64,000 nt of DNA from Myroides sp. WP-1 (GCF_014145635.1 NZ_JACHTC010000006.1:62001-126000); one strand, 5' to 3'; counted from the first letter of the stretch, positions 1 through 8,668 are shown. The notes: generated by a model not told the origin, from the letters alone. Made by a program: numbers and translations.

Positions 1-204
1 CTCGATCTTCAGCAATTTCATTTAAGCAAAATATAGCGCTTAGAAAATTCGGAATGAACCAAAAAAAGCGAGGCTATATTCTTCATATTCTATCCAAACA
101 TCAAACCATTTTTTTTTACAACAAGCACAACAGTCCAAAAAAAAAAGAGACAGAAAAATTGTACTAAAAAACACCCATTCAACAAACAAAACAGAAGAGG
201 AGAA

Positions 205-690
205 AAAAGAAGACTTATCAACGTTATCAACAATACTAATAATAGAAATAAAATCTTTTTAAAAATTAAAAAATATCTTCTCTATTATATTGCTTGTTAA
301 TATGTACAATAACTTTTTAGCTAGAATTTGCAGTTTTGACTTATAAAAACTTATTAACACGATATCATTTCTTAAAACGCTTTAAAATAGCCAAATAGCT
401 ATCTTATTAACACGGTTAATAACCGTTATCAACAGCTTGTTTAATATAACTTAGGGTGTGTATAGCTGTTAATAAGTGGTGGATAGACTATGGATATCTG
501 ACTAATAGTTTCTAAAAAATAAATTTGCACAAGTACATTTACTTGCTGTATTGTAAAATATTTTAACTAAACAAAAAATAGTTATTCTATTCTTTCCATA
601 CTTATCAACAAAATCTGTTTATAGCGTATTGCTTCAAAATCAAAAGATTAGAGGATTTTAAAAGTACTCCTGTTGATAACTGTTAATTAC
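205..690. other. Candidate chromosomal replication origin (DnaA-box-like cluster)
   Basis: The 9-mer TTATCAACA, one base from the classical DnaA box TTATCCACA, occurs at 224-232, 426-434 and 602-610 on the plus strand and at 671-679 on the minus strand. TTATCAACG directly abuts the first copy at 215-223. A variant TTATTAACA lies at 351-359 and 404-412 (plus) and 467-475 (minus). Between the boxes the sequence is extremely A/T rich (about 235-305), as expected of an unwinding element. The clustering, both orientations and lack of genes fit oriC. dnaA itself is not in the window, which is compatible because origins in this phylum need not adjoin dnaA. Identification is inferred from motif density alone. 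Confidence 0.45.
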
Positions 691-1201
691 TTATAAATCA
701 GCATATTATTTGTGAATATTTCCAAACTACTTTTTTTCATCCAAACTGGTTTGTAGGATAATTTACTTCATCAATTGGGTTGTTTTTACTGTAAATTATA
801 GAGAATTATTTTTTTATTATGTGCATTATTTTCGATAAATAGCGTTTAAAGTTAGCCTCGAAAAACAGTATAAATGCGGGAGATTACAGGCACTAAAAAT
901 GCTAAAAAAGTGAATTTAAAGTAAAAAAATTGACTTCAAAATGACGTATATTTTAGTTTATTTATGGGGATCAAATGATATTTTTTGGAGTCAAAAAAAG
1001 CATAAAATTGAAATTTAGAACTAGTTATTACCGTAAAAAATGTATTAAAATGTAGATGATAACAGCAATAGAAATACTATATATATAGGTATAGATTTTT
1101 TAAAACAGAGGGTGTTATTTTCGTTTTTTTTGTGATTGCAAGGCTTCTTAGCTAGGCCTAATTTGGCATTTGTGAAAGACTATGTTATTAGTGTAAAAGT
1201 T

Positions 1202-1248
1202 AGATTACAACTTTATAAATGATTTTAAGGAGATTACAACTTTATAAA
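1202..1248 (+). repeat. 18-bp direct repeat in the gltX upstream region
   Basis: AGATTACAACTTTATAAA occurs at 1202-1219 and again at 1231-1248, start to start 29 bp apart, ending 14 bp before the gltX -7 box. The position and spacing of nearly three helical turns would suit a pair of protein-binding sites, but no regulator is known to me. Confidence 0.6.
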
Positions 1249-1262
1249 AACGATAGTTGTAG

Positions 1263-1270
1263 TATCTTTG
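1263..1270 (+). promoter_or_regulatory. -7 promoter box of gltX
   Basis: TATCTTTG matches the Bacteroidota primary-sigma -7 consensus TAnnTTTG and lies 20 bp before the gltX ATG. A clear -33 TTG at the usual distance is not evident. Confidence 0.6.
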
Positions 1271-1290
1271 TAAAAATATAATGAATCAAA

Positions 1291-2802
1291 ATGGCTAATC
1301 AAGTTCGCGTGCGTTTTGCACCTAGTCCTACAGGACCTTTACACATTGGTGGTGTTAGAACAGCATTATTTAATTATTTATTTGCTAAACAAAACAACGG
1401 TGTTTTCTATGTTAGAATAGAAGATACAGATCAAAATAGATTTGTTCCTGGTGCAGAAGCCTATATTCTAGAAGCATTAGAATGGTTGGGTATTTCTCCT
1501 GATGAAACGATGGGAAAAAACGAAAAGTTTGGACCTTATAGACAAAGTGAGCGCAAGGAATTATACAAGCAATATGCAGATCAGTTGATTGAAAGTGGAT
1601 GGGCATATTATGCATTTGATACAGCAGAAGAACTAGACGAATTACGCAAGAAAGCTGAAGAATCGGGGCAAACTTTTATTTATAATCACAGTAATAGATC
1701 GCAGTTGAGAACTTCACTTAATCTATCAAAAGAGGAAGTTGATCAATTGATAGCAGCTGATGAACCTTATGTAATTCGATTTAAAACTCCTGTAGGAGAA
1801 ACCTTGCATTTAAATGATATTATCCGTGGAGATATTAAGTTTGAAACAAGTTTACTAGATGATAAGGTATTGTTTAAAAGTGATGGAATGCCAACGTATC
1901 ACTTAGCAAATATTGTAGACGATCACTTAATGGAAACATCTCACGTTATTCGCGGTGAAGAATGGTTACCTTCTCTTCCACTACACGAATTGTTATACAA
2001 AGCATTTGGCTGGGAAGCTCCTAAATTTGCTCATTTACCACTTATATTGAAACCAGTTGGAAATGGAAAATTATCTAAACGCGATGGAGATAAGCTTGGG
2101 TTTCCTGTATTTCCATTAGATTGGCAAGACCCTATTTCTGGTGAAAAATCTTCAGGATATAGAGAAAAAGGTTTTTATCCAGAAACTGTTCTTAATTTTT
2201 TAGCCTTATTAGGTTGGAACGATGGAACAGATCAAGAAATTTTTTCTTTAGAAGAATTAGTAGCTAAGTTTGATCTAGGACGCGTACATAAAGCAGGTGC
2301 TAAATTTGATCCAGAAAAGAATAAATGGTTCAATCAACACTATTTAAAACTTCAAAAAGATGCTGATTTAGCTCAAGATTTTCAGCGTATTTTGAAAGAA
2401 AAAGGAATACAAGTTGAAGATCAGTATGTGCAACAAGTGGTAGGATTAATCAAAGAACGTGCAACGTTCGTTTCGGATTTCTTTGAATTGAGTGATTTCT
2501 TTTTTCAAGCACCTGTAGAATACGATTCAAAAGCGCTTAAAAATTGGAAAGAAGATACCGCTGGTTTAATGGAACAAGTAGCTGAGATTATTGAAAAGGT
2601 AGGTGTATTTAATGCAACAGAAATCGATAAGCAAGTGAAAGACTGGATTAATGAACAAGGTGTTGGAATGGGCAAAGTAATGCAACCCTTACGCGTTTGT
2701 GTTGTGGGAGCTTTAAAAGGACCTGATTTATTCCAAATCATTGAGTTAATTGGTAAAGAAGAAACGCTGAAGAGAATTAAGCAAGCAATTGCGACAGTAT
2801 AA
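1291..2802 (+). CDS. gltX: Glutamate--tRNA ligase
   Basis: Charges tRNA-Glu with glutamate in the cytoplasm. This is a class I synthetase of 503 aa, the usual length for the family. The HIGH signature appears as HIGG at residues 18-21, inside PSPTGPLHIGG, and the KMSKS loop as KLSKR at 260-264. The anticodon-binding helical domain fills the C-terminal third. The ATG at 1291 is chosen because an ATG 10 bp earlier runs into a stop after five codons, and because the protein start MANQVRVRFAPSPTG is typical. It has its own promoter (TATCTTTG) and terminator, so it is probably monocistronic. It is a different enzyme from the glnS product further along, whose signature is HVGH. Confidence 0.98.
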   Translation: MANQVRVRFAPSPTGPLHIGGVRTALFNYLFAKQNNGVFYVRIEDTDQNRFVPGAEAYILEALEWLGISPDETMGKNEKFGPYRQSERKELYKQYADQLIESGWAYYAFDTAEELDELRKKAEESGQTFIYNHSNRSQLRTSLNLSKEEVDQLIAADEPYVIRFKTPVGETLHLNDIIRGDIKFETSLLDDKVLFKSDGMPTYHLANIVDDHLMETSHVIRGEEWLPSLPLHELLYKAFGWEAPKFAHLPLILKPVGNGKLSKRDGDKLGFPVFPLDWQDPISGEKSSGYREKGFYPETVLNFLALLGWNDGTDQEIFSLEELVAKFDLGRVHKAGAKFDPEKNKWFNQHYLKLQKDADLAQDFQRILKEKGIQVEDQYVQQVVGLIKERATFVSDFFELSDFFFQAPVEYDSKALKNWKEDTAGLMEQVAEIIEKVGVFNATEIDKQVKDWINEQGVGMGKVMQPLRVCVVGALKGPDLFQIIELIGKEETLKRIKQAIATV

Positions 2803-2810
2803 AAATTAAA

Positions 2811-2834
2811 GAGAGCTAATTTTAGCTCTCTTTT
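2811..2834 (+). terminator. Rho-independent terminator of gltX
   Basis: GAGAGCTAA (2811-2819) pairs with TTAGCTCTC (2822-2830) and is followed by TTTT, 9 bp after the gltX stop. Confidence 0.85.
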
Positions 2835-2901
2835 GCTTTATAAAAAAGGTTTATCTATTTATGAGAAATAAGCTGTAATTTTAAGCTAGAAAAAAAGTAG
2901 A

Positions 2902-3411
2902 ATGAAAAGATTACTAACTATTTTATGTGTTGTTGCTTTTTTGTCAACGGCTTGCTCCAATGATGAAGCAAATACTGGGCAAAGAGCAGAAAGCGAATGG
3001 AACGATTACATTCAGAAGCATTTAATCGGAGAATGGAAACCAATTTCTCTAAGCGTAAAGCCTTTACTAGGTGATGTATTGCTCAGAGAAGATTACACTG
3101 CGTTGAGCAAACCCAACGATGTAGTAAGATTGAACAAAGATTTTACAGGGGTTTTGACAAGAGAAGATCAGCAAAAAAATATCAAATCGACTGCATTTAA
3201 ATGGTATCATAAATTTGAAGAATTAGGTCTTGTTTTACCTGATTACCCCGTTTTTAAAGCTGTGATTTTACATAAATCACAGAAAGAACTCGAGGTGGCT
3301 TTACCCTTAGAACAAGTGTTACCTTATTTTGACTTAGAATTACAAGAAAAAGTGAAGAAACACATTGAGCAACAAGAACAACTACAAGCTGTATTTAAAT
3401 TTGTTAAATAA
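2902..3411 (+). CDS. Putative lipoprotein, function unknown
   Basis: A 169-aa protein with a lipoprotein signal peptide: MKRLL, a hydrophobic stretch, then the lipobox LSTAC with Cys18 as the predicted lipidation site. The mature part contains IGEWKPISL, a short motif resembling the start of lipocalin-like (DUF4923/DUF5004-type) lipoproteins of this phylum, but the rest is not diagnostic. It is probably anchored to a cell-envelope membrane. It lies between gltX and another lipoprotein gene on the same strand, with 79 bp and a fresh promoter box before the second gene, so the two need not be co-transcribed. I do not recognise a specific function. Confidence 0.75.
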   Translation: MKRLLTILCVVAFLSTACSNDEANTGQRAESEWNDYIQKHLIGEWKPISLSVKPLLGDVLLREDYTALSKPNDVVRLNKDFTGVLTREDQQKNIKSTAFKWYHKFEELGLVLPDYPVFKAVILHKSQKELEVALPLEQVLPYFDLELQEKVKKHIEQQEQLQAVFKFVK

Positions 3412-3460
3412 ACGTAATGTTTTAGTTAATTTAAATGTAAATTGAATTGATATTTAGTTG

Positions 3461-3468
3461 TATATTTG
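3461..3468 (+). promoter_or_regulatory. -7 promoter box of the lipoprotein gene at 3491
   Basis: TATATTTG fits TAnnTTTG exactly and lies 22 bp before the ATG. A TTG at 3442-3444, about 16 bp upstream, could be the -33 element. Confidence 0.65.
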
Positions 3469-3490
3469 AGAGTTAACAAAAACTAGTTTT

Positions 3491-4231
3491 ATGAAAAAAA
3501 TATTTCTTTCTTTTTCACTACTCGCTTTAGTTCTTACAGGAACTGTTTCTTGTAGTAGTGATGATAATAGTACAGAACAAAAACACACACAAACACTTGA
3601 ATTAAAGTCTTTAAAAGGCAATACAGTAAATGTAGATGAAGAAGTTACTTTTATGATTGCCGTTGGTACAACTGCAATTGAAGGTGCTCAACTCTATGTG
3701 AATGGAAAAGATGCAACTAATCCATTCAAATTTACAGAAATGGGTACATTTAAAGTTGTAGCGAAAAAAGAGGGATACAAGGAAAGTAATGAGCTTACGA
3801 TTGAAGTAAAAAAAGCAGTAGCAGATATTTCTTTGGTTAATACATGGGTTCCAACTCATGTTAATGTTAACATACCTATGGCAGATCCTATTGCCATGCC
3901 CTATCCTAAAAAAGAAAATTGTGAAGACGATACTTTAGTTTTTGACGACGCAGCAACAGTTAAATTTAACTATCACGATGATAGTTGTGCAGTTTCTACG
4001 ACTGGAACAACGTGGTCATTTAATGAAGCAACAAAAGTATTGACGTTTACTTTATTTGATCAAGTGATGAACGTTAATGTGACTTCGCTAACAGCAGATA
4101 AGTTTACGATTAAAGCAAAAGGAGATCAATTTGCAGCTTTAATTCCAATTTTAGTTCCTGATTTAGCTTCAAGTTTACCACCTGCAATGCTTGCTTTGAT
4201 AGAAGTAGAATTACAATTTGATAGACAATAA
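3491..4231 (+). CDS. Putative lipoprotein with Ig-like and lipocalin-like parts
   Basis: A 246-aa protein with a signal peptide ending in the lipobox GTVSC (Cys21), followed by the acidic SSDD stretch common in flavobacterial surface lipoproteins. Residues about 35-105 (ELKSLKGNTVNVDEEVTF through NELTIEVKKA) look like a bacterial Ig-like beta-sandwich. The C-terminal half starts with LVNTWVPTHV and reads like a lipocalin-type beta-barrel (a DUF5004-like guess). It is likely exposed on the outer membrane. Ligand and role are unknown. The gene has its own TATATTTG promoter and a strong terminator, so it is a single-gene unit. Confidence 0.75.
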   Translation: MKKIFLSFSLLALVLTGTVSCSSDDNSTEQKHTQTLELKSLKGNTVNVDEEVTFMIAVGTTAIEGAQLYVNGKDATNPFKFTEMGTFKVVAKKEGYKESNELTIEVKKAVADISLVNTWVPTHVNVNIPMADPIAMPYPKKENCEDDTLVFDDAATVKFNYHDDSCAVSTTGTTWSFNEATKVLTFTLFDQVMNVNVTSLTADKFTIKAKGDQFAALIPILVPDLASSLPPAMLALIEVELQFDRQ

Positions 4232-4235
4232 AAAG

Positions 4236-4261
4236 AAATCTCCAGAAATGGAGATTTTTTT
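4236..4261 (+). terminator. Rho-independent terminator
   Basis: AAATCTCCA (4236-4244) and TGGAGATTT (4249-4257) form a 9-bp stem with a GAAA loop, followed by a T-run, just after the lipoprotein stop. Confidence 0.88.
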
Positions 4262-4293
4262 GTAATTTGACGTACTAATAAATAAATATTGTT

Positions 4294-5232
4294 ATGTTTT
4301 TAATCTTTCTTGTACCTGTATTGATTATCTTGTTTTTAAGTTTCTTTACAGTTAAACAACAGTCCTCAGCGATTATTGAGCGCTTTGGGAAATTTAATAG
4401 CATTAGGCACTCTGGTTTACAATTGAAAATACCTGTTGTAGATCGAATTTCAGGAGTGGTTAATTTGAGAATCCAGCAATTGGATGTGATGATTGAAACA
4501 AAAACGAAAGATAATGTTTTCGTTAAGTTGAAAGTTTCTGTTCAGTTCAAAGTAATTGCCGATCGTGTTTACGATGCATTTTATAAGTTGGAGTATCCAC
4601 ACGATCAGATTACATCTTATGTGTTTGATGTCGTTCGTGCAGAGGTTCCAAAATTAATTTTAGATGATGTTTTTGAGCGAAAAGACAATATCGCTGTAGC
4701 AGTAAAACGCGAATTGAATGAAGCGATGACAACGTATGGTTACGATATCATTAATACCTTAATTACGGATATTGATCCAGATATTCAGGTGAAAAATGCG
4801 ATGAATAGAATCAATGCTGCCGATCGTGAGAAAGTAGCAGCTGAGTATGAAGCAGAGGCAAGTAGAATTCGCATTGTAGCTAAAGCAAAAGCGGAGGCAG
4901 AATCCAAACGTCTGCAAGGACAAGGAATTGCGGATCAACGTCGCGAGATTGCTCAGGGATTAGTAGAAAGTGTGGATGTATTAAATAAGGTCGGAATCAA
5001 TTCTCAAGAGGCTTCTGCCCTAATTGTTGTAACACAACATTACGATACGCTTCAGGCAGTAGGTGCTGATTCGAGATCTAATTTAATTTTATTACCTAAT
5101 TCCCCTACTGCAGCAAGTGATATGCTAACGAATATGGTTACTTCATTTGCAGCAAGTAGTAAAGTATCAGAAATGAGCCATACAGCCCCAATAAAGCCTT
5201 CTAAGAAAGCAAATGACAATACTTTAGAGTAG
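4294..5232 (+). CDS. SPFH/Band 7 (stomatin-like, slipin) membrane protein
   Basis: A 312-aa member of the SPFH family. The N-terminus (residues 2-17) is one hydrophobic segment. The Band 7 domain follows, with the family-typical QQSSAIIERFGKF (about 22-34) and LRIQQLDVMIETKTKDNV. The region after about residue 175 is charged and Ala/Glu-rich (ADREKVAAEYEAEASRIR), a predicted coiled coil that builds oligomers. Family members form ring-like scaffolds at membrane microdomains and often partner with an NfeD protein or a protease. No such partner is adjacent here. A bidirectional terminator follows, and the neighbouring operon converges from the other side. Confidence 0.9.
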   Translation: MFLIFLVPVLIILFLSFFTVKQQSSAIIERFGKFNSIRHSGLQLKIPVVDRISGVVNLRIQQLDVMIETKTKDNVFVKLKVSVQFKVIADRVYDAFYKLEYPHDQITSYVFDVVRAEVPKLILDDVFERKDNIAVAVKRELNEAMTTYGYDIINTLITDIDPDIQVKNAMNRINAADREKVAAEYEAEASRIRIVAKAKAEAESKRLQGQGIADQRREIAQGLVESVDVLNKVGINSQEASALIVVTQHYDTLQAVGADSRSNLILLPNSPTAASDMLTNMVTSFAASSKVSEMSHTAPIKPSKKANDNTLE

Positions 5233-5272
5233 GGTTTATTTTTAAAAATAAAGGGCTTAAAAGCGCTAAAAT

Positions 5273-5311
5273 AAAAAAGCGTTGTTCGTATTTGACGAAC
5301 AACGCTTTTTT
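5273..5311. terminator. Bidirectional Rho-independent terminator
   Basis: A 17-bp perfect stem (5273-5289 with 5295-5311; core AGCGTTGTTCGT) around a 5-base loop. A-run and T-run flank it, so it can stop both the stomatin-like gene and the converging minus-strand operon. Confidence 0.93.
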
Positions 5312-5328
5312 ATTTTTGTGATATGTGA

Positions 5329-5574
5329 TTATTTTCTAAACTTTCGAATGATATACTTGAAAATAGACGTGACTAGTAAAGTCTGAATACCACTTGAGTT
5401 TGTCAATAAGGAACCAGCCGAACCTAAAGTACTTTTAAGTAAATTTTGTGGAGCTGCTTCATCTTTTAATTGGTCTAAAGCCGAATTAATTTTTTGGTAA
5501 TGAATCTCCCTTTTAACGCGTAAGATCTGCAAATCGAGATCAATTTGCTCAAAGGAGGAATAATGCTTTCTCAT
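5329..5574 (-). CDS. Small conserved protein (DUF6327-like)
   Basis: An 81-aa basic protein that starts MRKHYSSFEQIDLDLQILR, continues with a charged helical segment (residues 5-42) and ends in a weakly hydrophobic stretch (about 60-75) with a basic tail. From memory it matches a small flavobacterial family encoded last in operons after YtxH and a holin-superfamily protein, which is its position here (20 bp after the preceding gene). The family number is recalled, not searched. Function unknown; membrane association is inferred. Confidence 0.7.
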   Translation of the reverse strand: MRKHYSSFEQIDLDLQILRVKREIHYQKINSALDQLKDEAAPQNLLKSTLGSAGSLLTNSSGIQTLLVTSIFKYIIRKFRK

Positions 5575-5594
5575 AGTAGTAGAATTAACAAGTC

Positions 5595-5945
5595 TTACTC
5601 AGAAAAAATTGCTTCTGAAAGCTTTTTTATCAAAGGTCTATCAACGATGTATTTTCGTAAAGTAAAGACAAGAATACTGATTAATAAATAAAAAAGTCCG
5701 ACATAAAGAAAACCAAGAGATCTACTTTGGATTTGCTCACCAATAGCGATGGCCGCAAATAAAGAGATGAACAAAAGTGAGAGTAAAAAAAAGATGCCCA
5801 CTGCAAAAACAGTCATAAAAATAATTGCTGTTTTAGCGGTTATTTTTAGGCCCCACAAGCGAAAGTAGTTCATACTTGAATTGATGTACTGTTCCGAATG
5901 TTCTTTAATCTCGTTAATGTTGTTTTTAATTTCTTGGAATGCCAT
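5595..5945 (-). CDS. Phage holin superfamily (Holin_3_6-like) membrane protein
   Basis: A 116-aa protein with an amphipathic N-terminal helix (residues 1-30) and two strong transmembrane segments, about 38-65 and 75-95, joined by a short loop. This is the arrangement of the actinobacterial/flavobacterial holin superfamily III or DUF1469 proteins. Despite the family name, nothing here suggests a phage: the gene sits between a YtxH protein and a small conserved protein. All three are on the minus strand with gaps of 20-21 bp, so they form one operon, likely connected with the cell envelope or stress. Confidence 0.75.
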   Translation of the reverse strand: MAFQEIKNNINEIKEHSEQYINSSMNYFRLWGLKITAKTAIIFMTVFAVGIFFLLSLLFISLFAAIAIGEQIQSRSLGFLYVGLFYLLISILVFTLRKYIVDRPLIKKLSEAIFSE

Positions 5946-5966
5946 GTCCTACTTGGTGTAAAAAGA

Positions 5967-6308
5967 TTATTTTTTTGTGCTTTCTGCTAATTCTTTGCTT
6001 TGCTTTTTAAGTTCAGCTAATTTTTGCTCTAAAGCTGAAATCACCTCATCTCTTTTTTTACCAGCTGAATTGATGAAATCCTCAATACCATCTTCAATAG
6101 TATTAGACTTTCGATCTACAACACTGCGAACTTGTTTTTTTAAGTCGTCAATTTTGTGTGAAAGTTCATCTTTTGATTCATCAAACGATCTTCTAATTTT
6201 TTTTCTCGTCTTCTTTCCTTCATCAGGAGCGAACAGTATTCCAATACCTACTCCTATTGCTGCTCCAGCTACTAAAGCTGCTAATGTACTACCTAAACGA
6301 TCTGACAT
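5967..6308 (-). CDS. YtxH domain-containing protein
   Basis: A 113-aa protein with one N-terminal transmembrane helix rich in small residues (LAALVAGAAIGVGIGILFAP, about 8-27). The characteristic motif DEGKKTRKKIRRSFDE follows, then a long Lys/Glu-rich helix to the end. This matches the YtxH family, general-stress-associated membrane proteins of unknown biochemical role. It is the first gene of the three-gene minus-strand operon. The preceding glnS terminator (6346-6393) separates it from glnS, so its promoter must lie in about 6309-6345. Confidence 0.85.
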   Translation of the reverse strand: MSDRLGSTLAALVAGAAIGVGIGILFAPDEGKKTRKKIRRSFDESKDELSHKIDDLKKQVRSVVDRKSNTIEDGIEDFINSAGKKRDEVISALEQKLAELKKQSKELAESTKK

Positions 6309-6345
6309 AACTATTGTTTTTTATGATTATCTCATAAAGTTAATG

Positions 6346-6393
6346 AAAAAAGGTGTTTTTACTCGTTAATGTAACGTTAAAAACACCTTTTTT
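6346..6393 (-). terminator. Rho-independent terminator of glnS
   Basis: A 15-bp perfect stem (6346-6360 with 6379-6393; core AGGTGTTTTT) with an 18-base loop. On the minus strand a T-run follows it. It lies 20 bp past the glnS stop. Confidence 0.88.
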
Positions 6394-6413
6394 ATAAGAT
6401 TGTATTGCTAAAA

Positions 6414-8096
6414 TTAGTTTTGATCAAGTTTTGCCCAAGTATCTCTAAGTCCTACAGTCTTATTAAAAACAAGGTTTGTTGTTGTGCTATCTTTATCTAC
6501 ACAAAAATAACCCATGCGTTGGAATTGGAATTGATCTCCTTTTTGTGCTTCCTGTAAACTAGGTTCTAAATATCCTTTAATTACAGATAGGGAATTAGGA
6601 TTGATGAATTCTAAAAAGTCAACTTCTTTATTTCCATCTGGATTCTCATTGAGAAATAAACGATCGTATATGCGGATTTCTGCCTCAACAGCATGTGCAG
6701 TAGAAACCCAGTGAATAGTACCTTTTACTTTGCGTTTACTTGCCTCTGTACCACTTCCACTTCTACTTTCTGGATCGTAAGTAACGTGAATCTCTGTAAT
6801 ATTTCCTTGTTCGTCTTTTACTACACTTTCTCCTTTGATGATATAAGCGTTTTTCAAGCGTACTTCTTTACCAAGAGTTAAGCGGAAAAATTTGCTATTC
6901 GCTTCTTCTTTAAAGTCTTCTCTTTCGATATACAATTCTCTTGAAAAAGGAACTTTTCGGAATGTCATTACTTCTTCTTCCGGATTGTTTTCTGCATCTA
7001 ACCACTCTTCTTGTCCTTCTGGATAGTTTGTGATTACAAGTTTTACTGGATCTAAAACAGCCATTACTCGTGGAGCGATTTTGTTCAAATCTTCACGCAC
7101 GCAGAATTCCAATAGCGAAACGTCAATGAGGTTATCTCGTTTTGCAATACCAATAGTATCGGCATAGTTGCGGATAGAAGCAGGAGTATATCCTCTTCTT
7201 CTTAAACCTGAGATTGTAGACATTCTTGGATCATCCCATCCAGTTACATGTCCTTCGGCAACTAATTTTGCTAGTTTTCGTTTACTTACAACGGTGTGAG
7301 AAAGGTTTCTTCTCGCAAATTCACGTTGTTTAGGACGGATATTCTCCCCTTCGACAACCTGATCTAAGAACCAATCGTATAATTCACGGTGAGGTAAAAA
7401 TTCAAGCGTACAGAAAGAGTGAGAGATACTTTCTAGGTAATCACTTTCTCCATGAGCCCAATCGTACATTGGATAAATACACCAATCGTTTTGCGTGCGG
7501 TGGTGTGCTTTATTGATAATGCGGTACATGATTGGATCGCGCATCAACATATTGGTATGTGCCATATCAATCTTAGCACGTAAAATATGCGTTCCTTCTG
7601 CGAATTCTCCTTTTTTCATGCGCTCGAATAAATCGAGGTTCTCTTCTACACTTCTATCTCTGTATGGGCTGTTTACCCCTGCTGTGGTTGGTGTACCTTT
7701 TTGTTGAGCCATTTCTTCAGAAGTTTGACTATCTACATAAGCCTTTCCTTCTTGAATCATGCGTACTGCCCAATCGTATAATTGCTGGAAATAATCCGAT
7801 GCATACACTTCATTTGCCCATTTATAACCTAGCCATTCTACATCGTATTTGATTGCGTCAACAAATTCCTGCTCTTCTTTTGAGGGATTCGTATCGTCAA
7901 AACGCAAGTTAACTGGCGCGTTGTACTTTAATCCCAATCCAAAGTTTAAACAAATAGAACTCGCATGACCTACGTGTAAATAACCATTAGGCTCAGGCGG
8001 AAAACGGAAATGTAGTTTTTCTGTTGGCAAACCATTTTTTAAATCTTCTTCAATGATTTGCTCAATAAAATTTAATGATTTCTCTTTTGTTGACAT
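6414..8096 (-). CDS. glnS: Glutamine--tRNA ligase
   Basis: Charges tRNA-Gln directly with glutamine in the cytoplasm. It is 560 aa, close to the E. coli enzyme. Class I signatures are PPEPNGYLHVGH (33-44, HIGH variant HVGH) and VVSKRKL (269-275, KMSKS variant). The C-terminal beta-barrel anticodon-binding domains cover about 340-550. The HVGH signature in the PPEPNGYLH context distinguishes GlnRS from GluRS (gltX in this window). Having both enzymes implies that direct Gln-tRNA formation is available, without depending on GatCAB. The ATG start precedes a standard EKSLNFIEQIIEEDL helix. It is a single-gene unit, divergent from folB. Confidence 0.98.
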   Translation of the reverse strand: MSTKEKSLNFIEQIIEEDLKNGLPTEKLHFRFPPEPNGYLHVGHASSICLNFGLGLKYNAPVNLRFDDTNPSKEEQEFVDAIKYDVEWLGYKWANEVYASDYFQQLYDWAVRMIQEGKAYVDSQTSEEMAQQKGTPTTAGVNSPYRDRSVEENLDLFERMKKGEFAEGTHILRAKIDMAHTNMLMRDPIMYRIINKAHHRTQNDWCIYPMYDWAHGESDYLESISHSFCTLEFLPHRELYDWFLDQVVEGENIRPKQREFARRNLSHTVVSKRKLAKLVAEGHVTGWDDPRMSTISGLRRRGYTPASIRNYADTIGIAKRDNLIDVSLLEFCVREDLNKIAPRVMAVLDPVKLVITNYPEGQEEWLDAENNPEEEVMTFRKVPFSRELYIEREDFKEEANSKFFRLTLGKEVRLKNAYIIKGESVVKDEQGNITEIHVTYDPESRSGSGTEASKRKVKGTIHWVSTAHAVEAEIRIYDRLFLNENPDGNKEVDFLEFINPNSLSVIKGYLEPSLQEAQKGDQFQFQRMGYFCVDKDSTTTNLVFNKTVGLRDTWAKLDQN

Positions 8097-8224
8097 GGAT
8101 ATAAATATTATAACTACAAAGGTATCAAAAAACTAAACAAGTTCTAAGCATTTTACTTCTACAAAAGAAGATATCTAACTAAAAATAGTCGTAATTTTAG
8201 CTTTTAAACTAAAAGAAGGATTTT

Positions 8225-8581
8225 ATGGGGATTATTAGACTCAACAATATTCGTACCTTTTCATTTCACGGATGTATGCCAGAAGAAGCTAAAATTGGTT
8301 CAGAATATCGCGTAGATGTTACCGCTTCAGGAAATTTTAGAGATGCTGCTGCGACAGACGAATTGGTTCACGCTATTGATTATGTGCAGTTGAATCAAAT
8401 TGTAAAAGAAGAAATGGACAAGCGTTCTAAATTATTGGAGACCGTTGTACAGCGTATTATCGATCGCATTTTACTTGAAATAAAGCTAGTAGAGAAAGTT
8501 ACCGTTGCAGTATCTAAAATTAATCCGCCTATTGGAGGAGATGTAGAATATGTAACCGTTGAGATGCAGGGAGTTAGATAG
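8225..8581 (+). CDS. folB: Dihydroneopterin aldolase
   Basis: Converts 7,8-dihydroneopterin to 6-hydroxymethyl-dihydropterin and glycolaldehyde in folate synthesis. It is 118 aa, a standard FolB length. Family motifs are visible: GIIRLNNIRTFSFHGCMPEE (about 2-21, with the conserved Glu in the PEE stretch), AIDYVQLNQIV (about 48-58) and VSKINPPIGGDVEYV near the C-terminus, which holds the catalytic Lys. Such small homo-oligomeric enzymes share the T-fold. No other folate genes are adjacent. It is divergent from glnS with 128 bp between the starts, and a tRNA gene follows on the same strand. Confidence 0.95.
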   Translation: MGIIRLNNIRTFSFHGCMPEEAKIGSEYRVDVTASGNFRDAAATDELVHAIDYVQLNQIVKEEMDKRSKLLETVVQRIIDRILLEIKLVEKVTVAVSKINPPIGGDVEYVTVEMQGVR

Positions 8582-8642
8582 TTTTTCTAGCATTGAAGAT
8601 AAAAAACTCACTTAATTGGTTTTTAAATTTAAAAAATAGTAG

Positions 8643-8650
8643 TAAGTTTG
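8643..8650 (+). promoter_or_regulatory. -7 promoter box of tRNA-Cys
   Basis: TAAGTTTG matches TAnnTTTG and lies 18 bp before the mature 5' end of tRNA-Cys. A TTG at 8616-8618 is a possible -33, though the 24-bp spacing is long. Confidence 0.6.
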
Positions 8651-8668
8651 CATCCAATTAATGGATAC

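Larger units (their letters stand above)
1..1290. other. Long AT-rich non-coding region upstream of gltX
   Basis: No open frame with coding character on either strand. The left part (about 205-690) carries repeated TTATCAACA and TTATTAACA boxes, listed separately as a candidate origin. The right part (about 700-1260) is plain AT-rich sequence with runs of A and T, a short TA-repeat near 1078-1090, and an 18-bp direct repeat just before gltX. No tRNA or hairpin with a T-run stands out. A non-coding stretch this long is unusual among these tightly packed genes. Confidence 0.8.

Noticed and set aside
5595-5945. Holin-family name suggesting a prophage
   Set aside because: The family name is historical; neighbours are YtxH and a small conserved protein, and no phage gene lies nearby.
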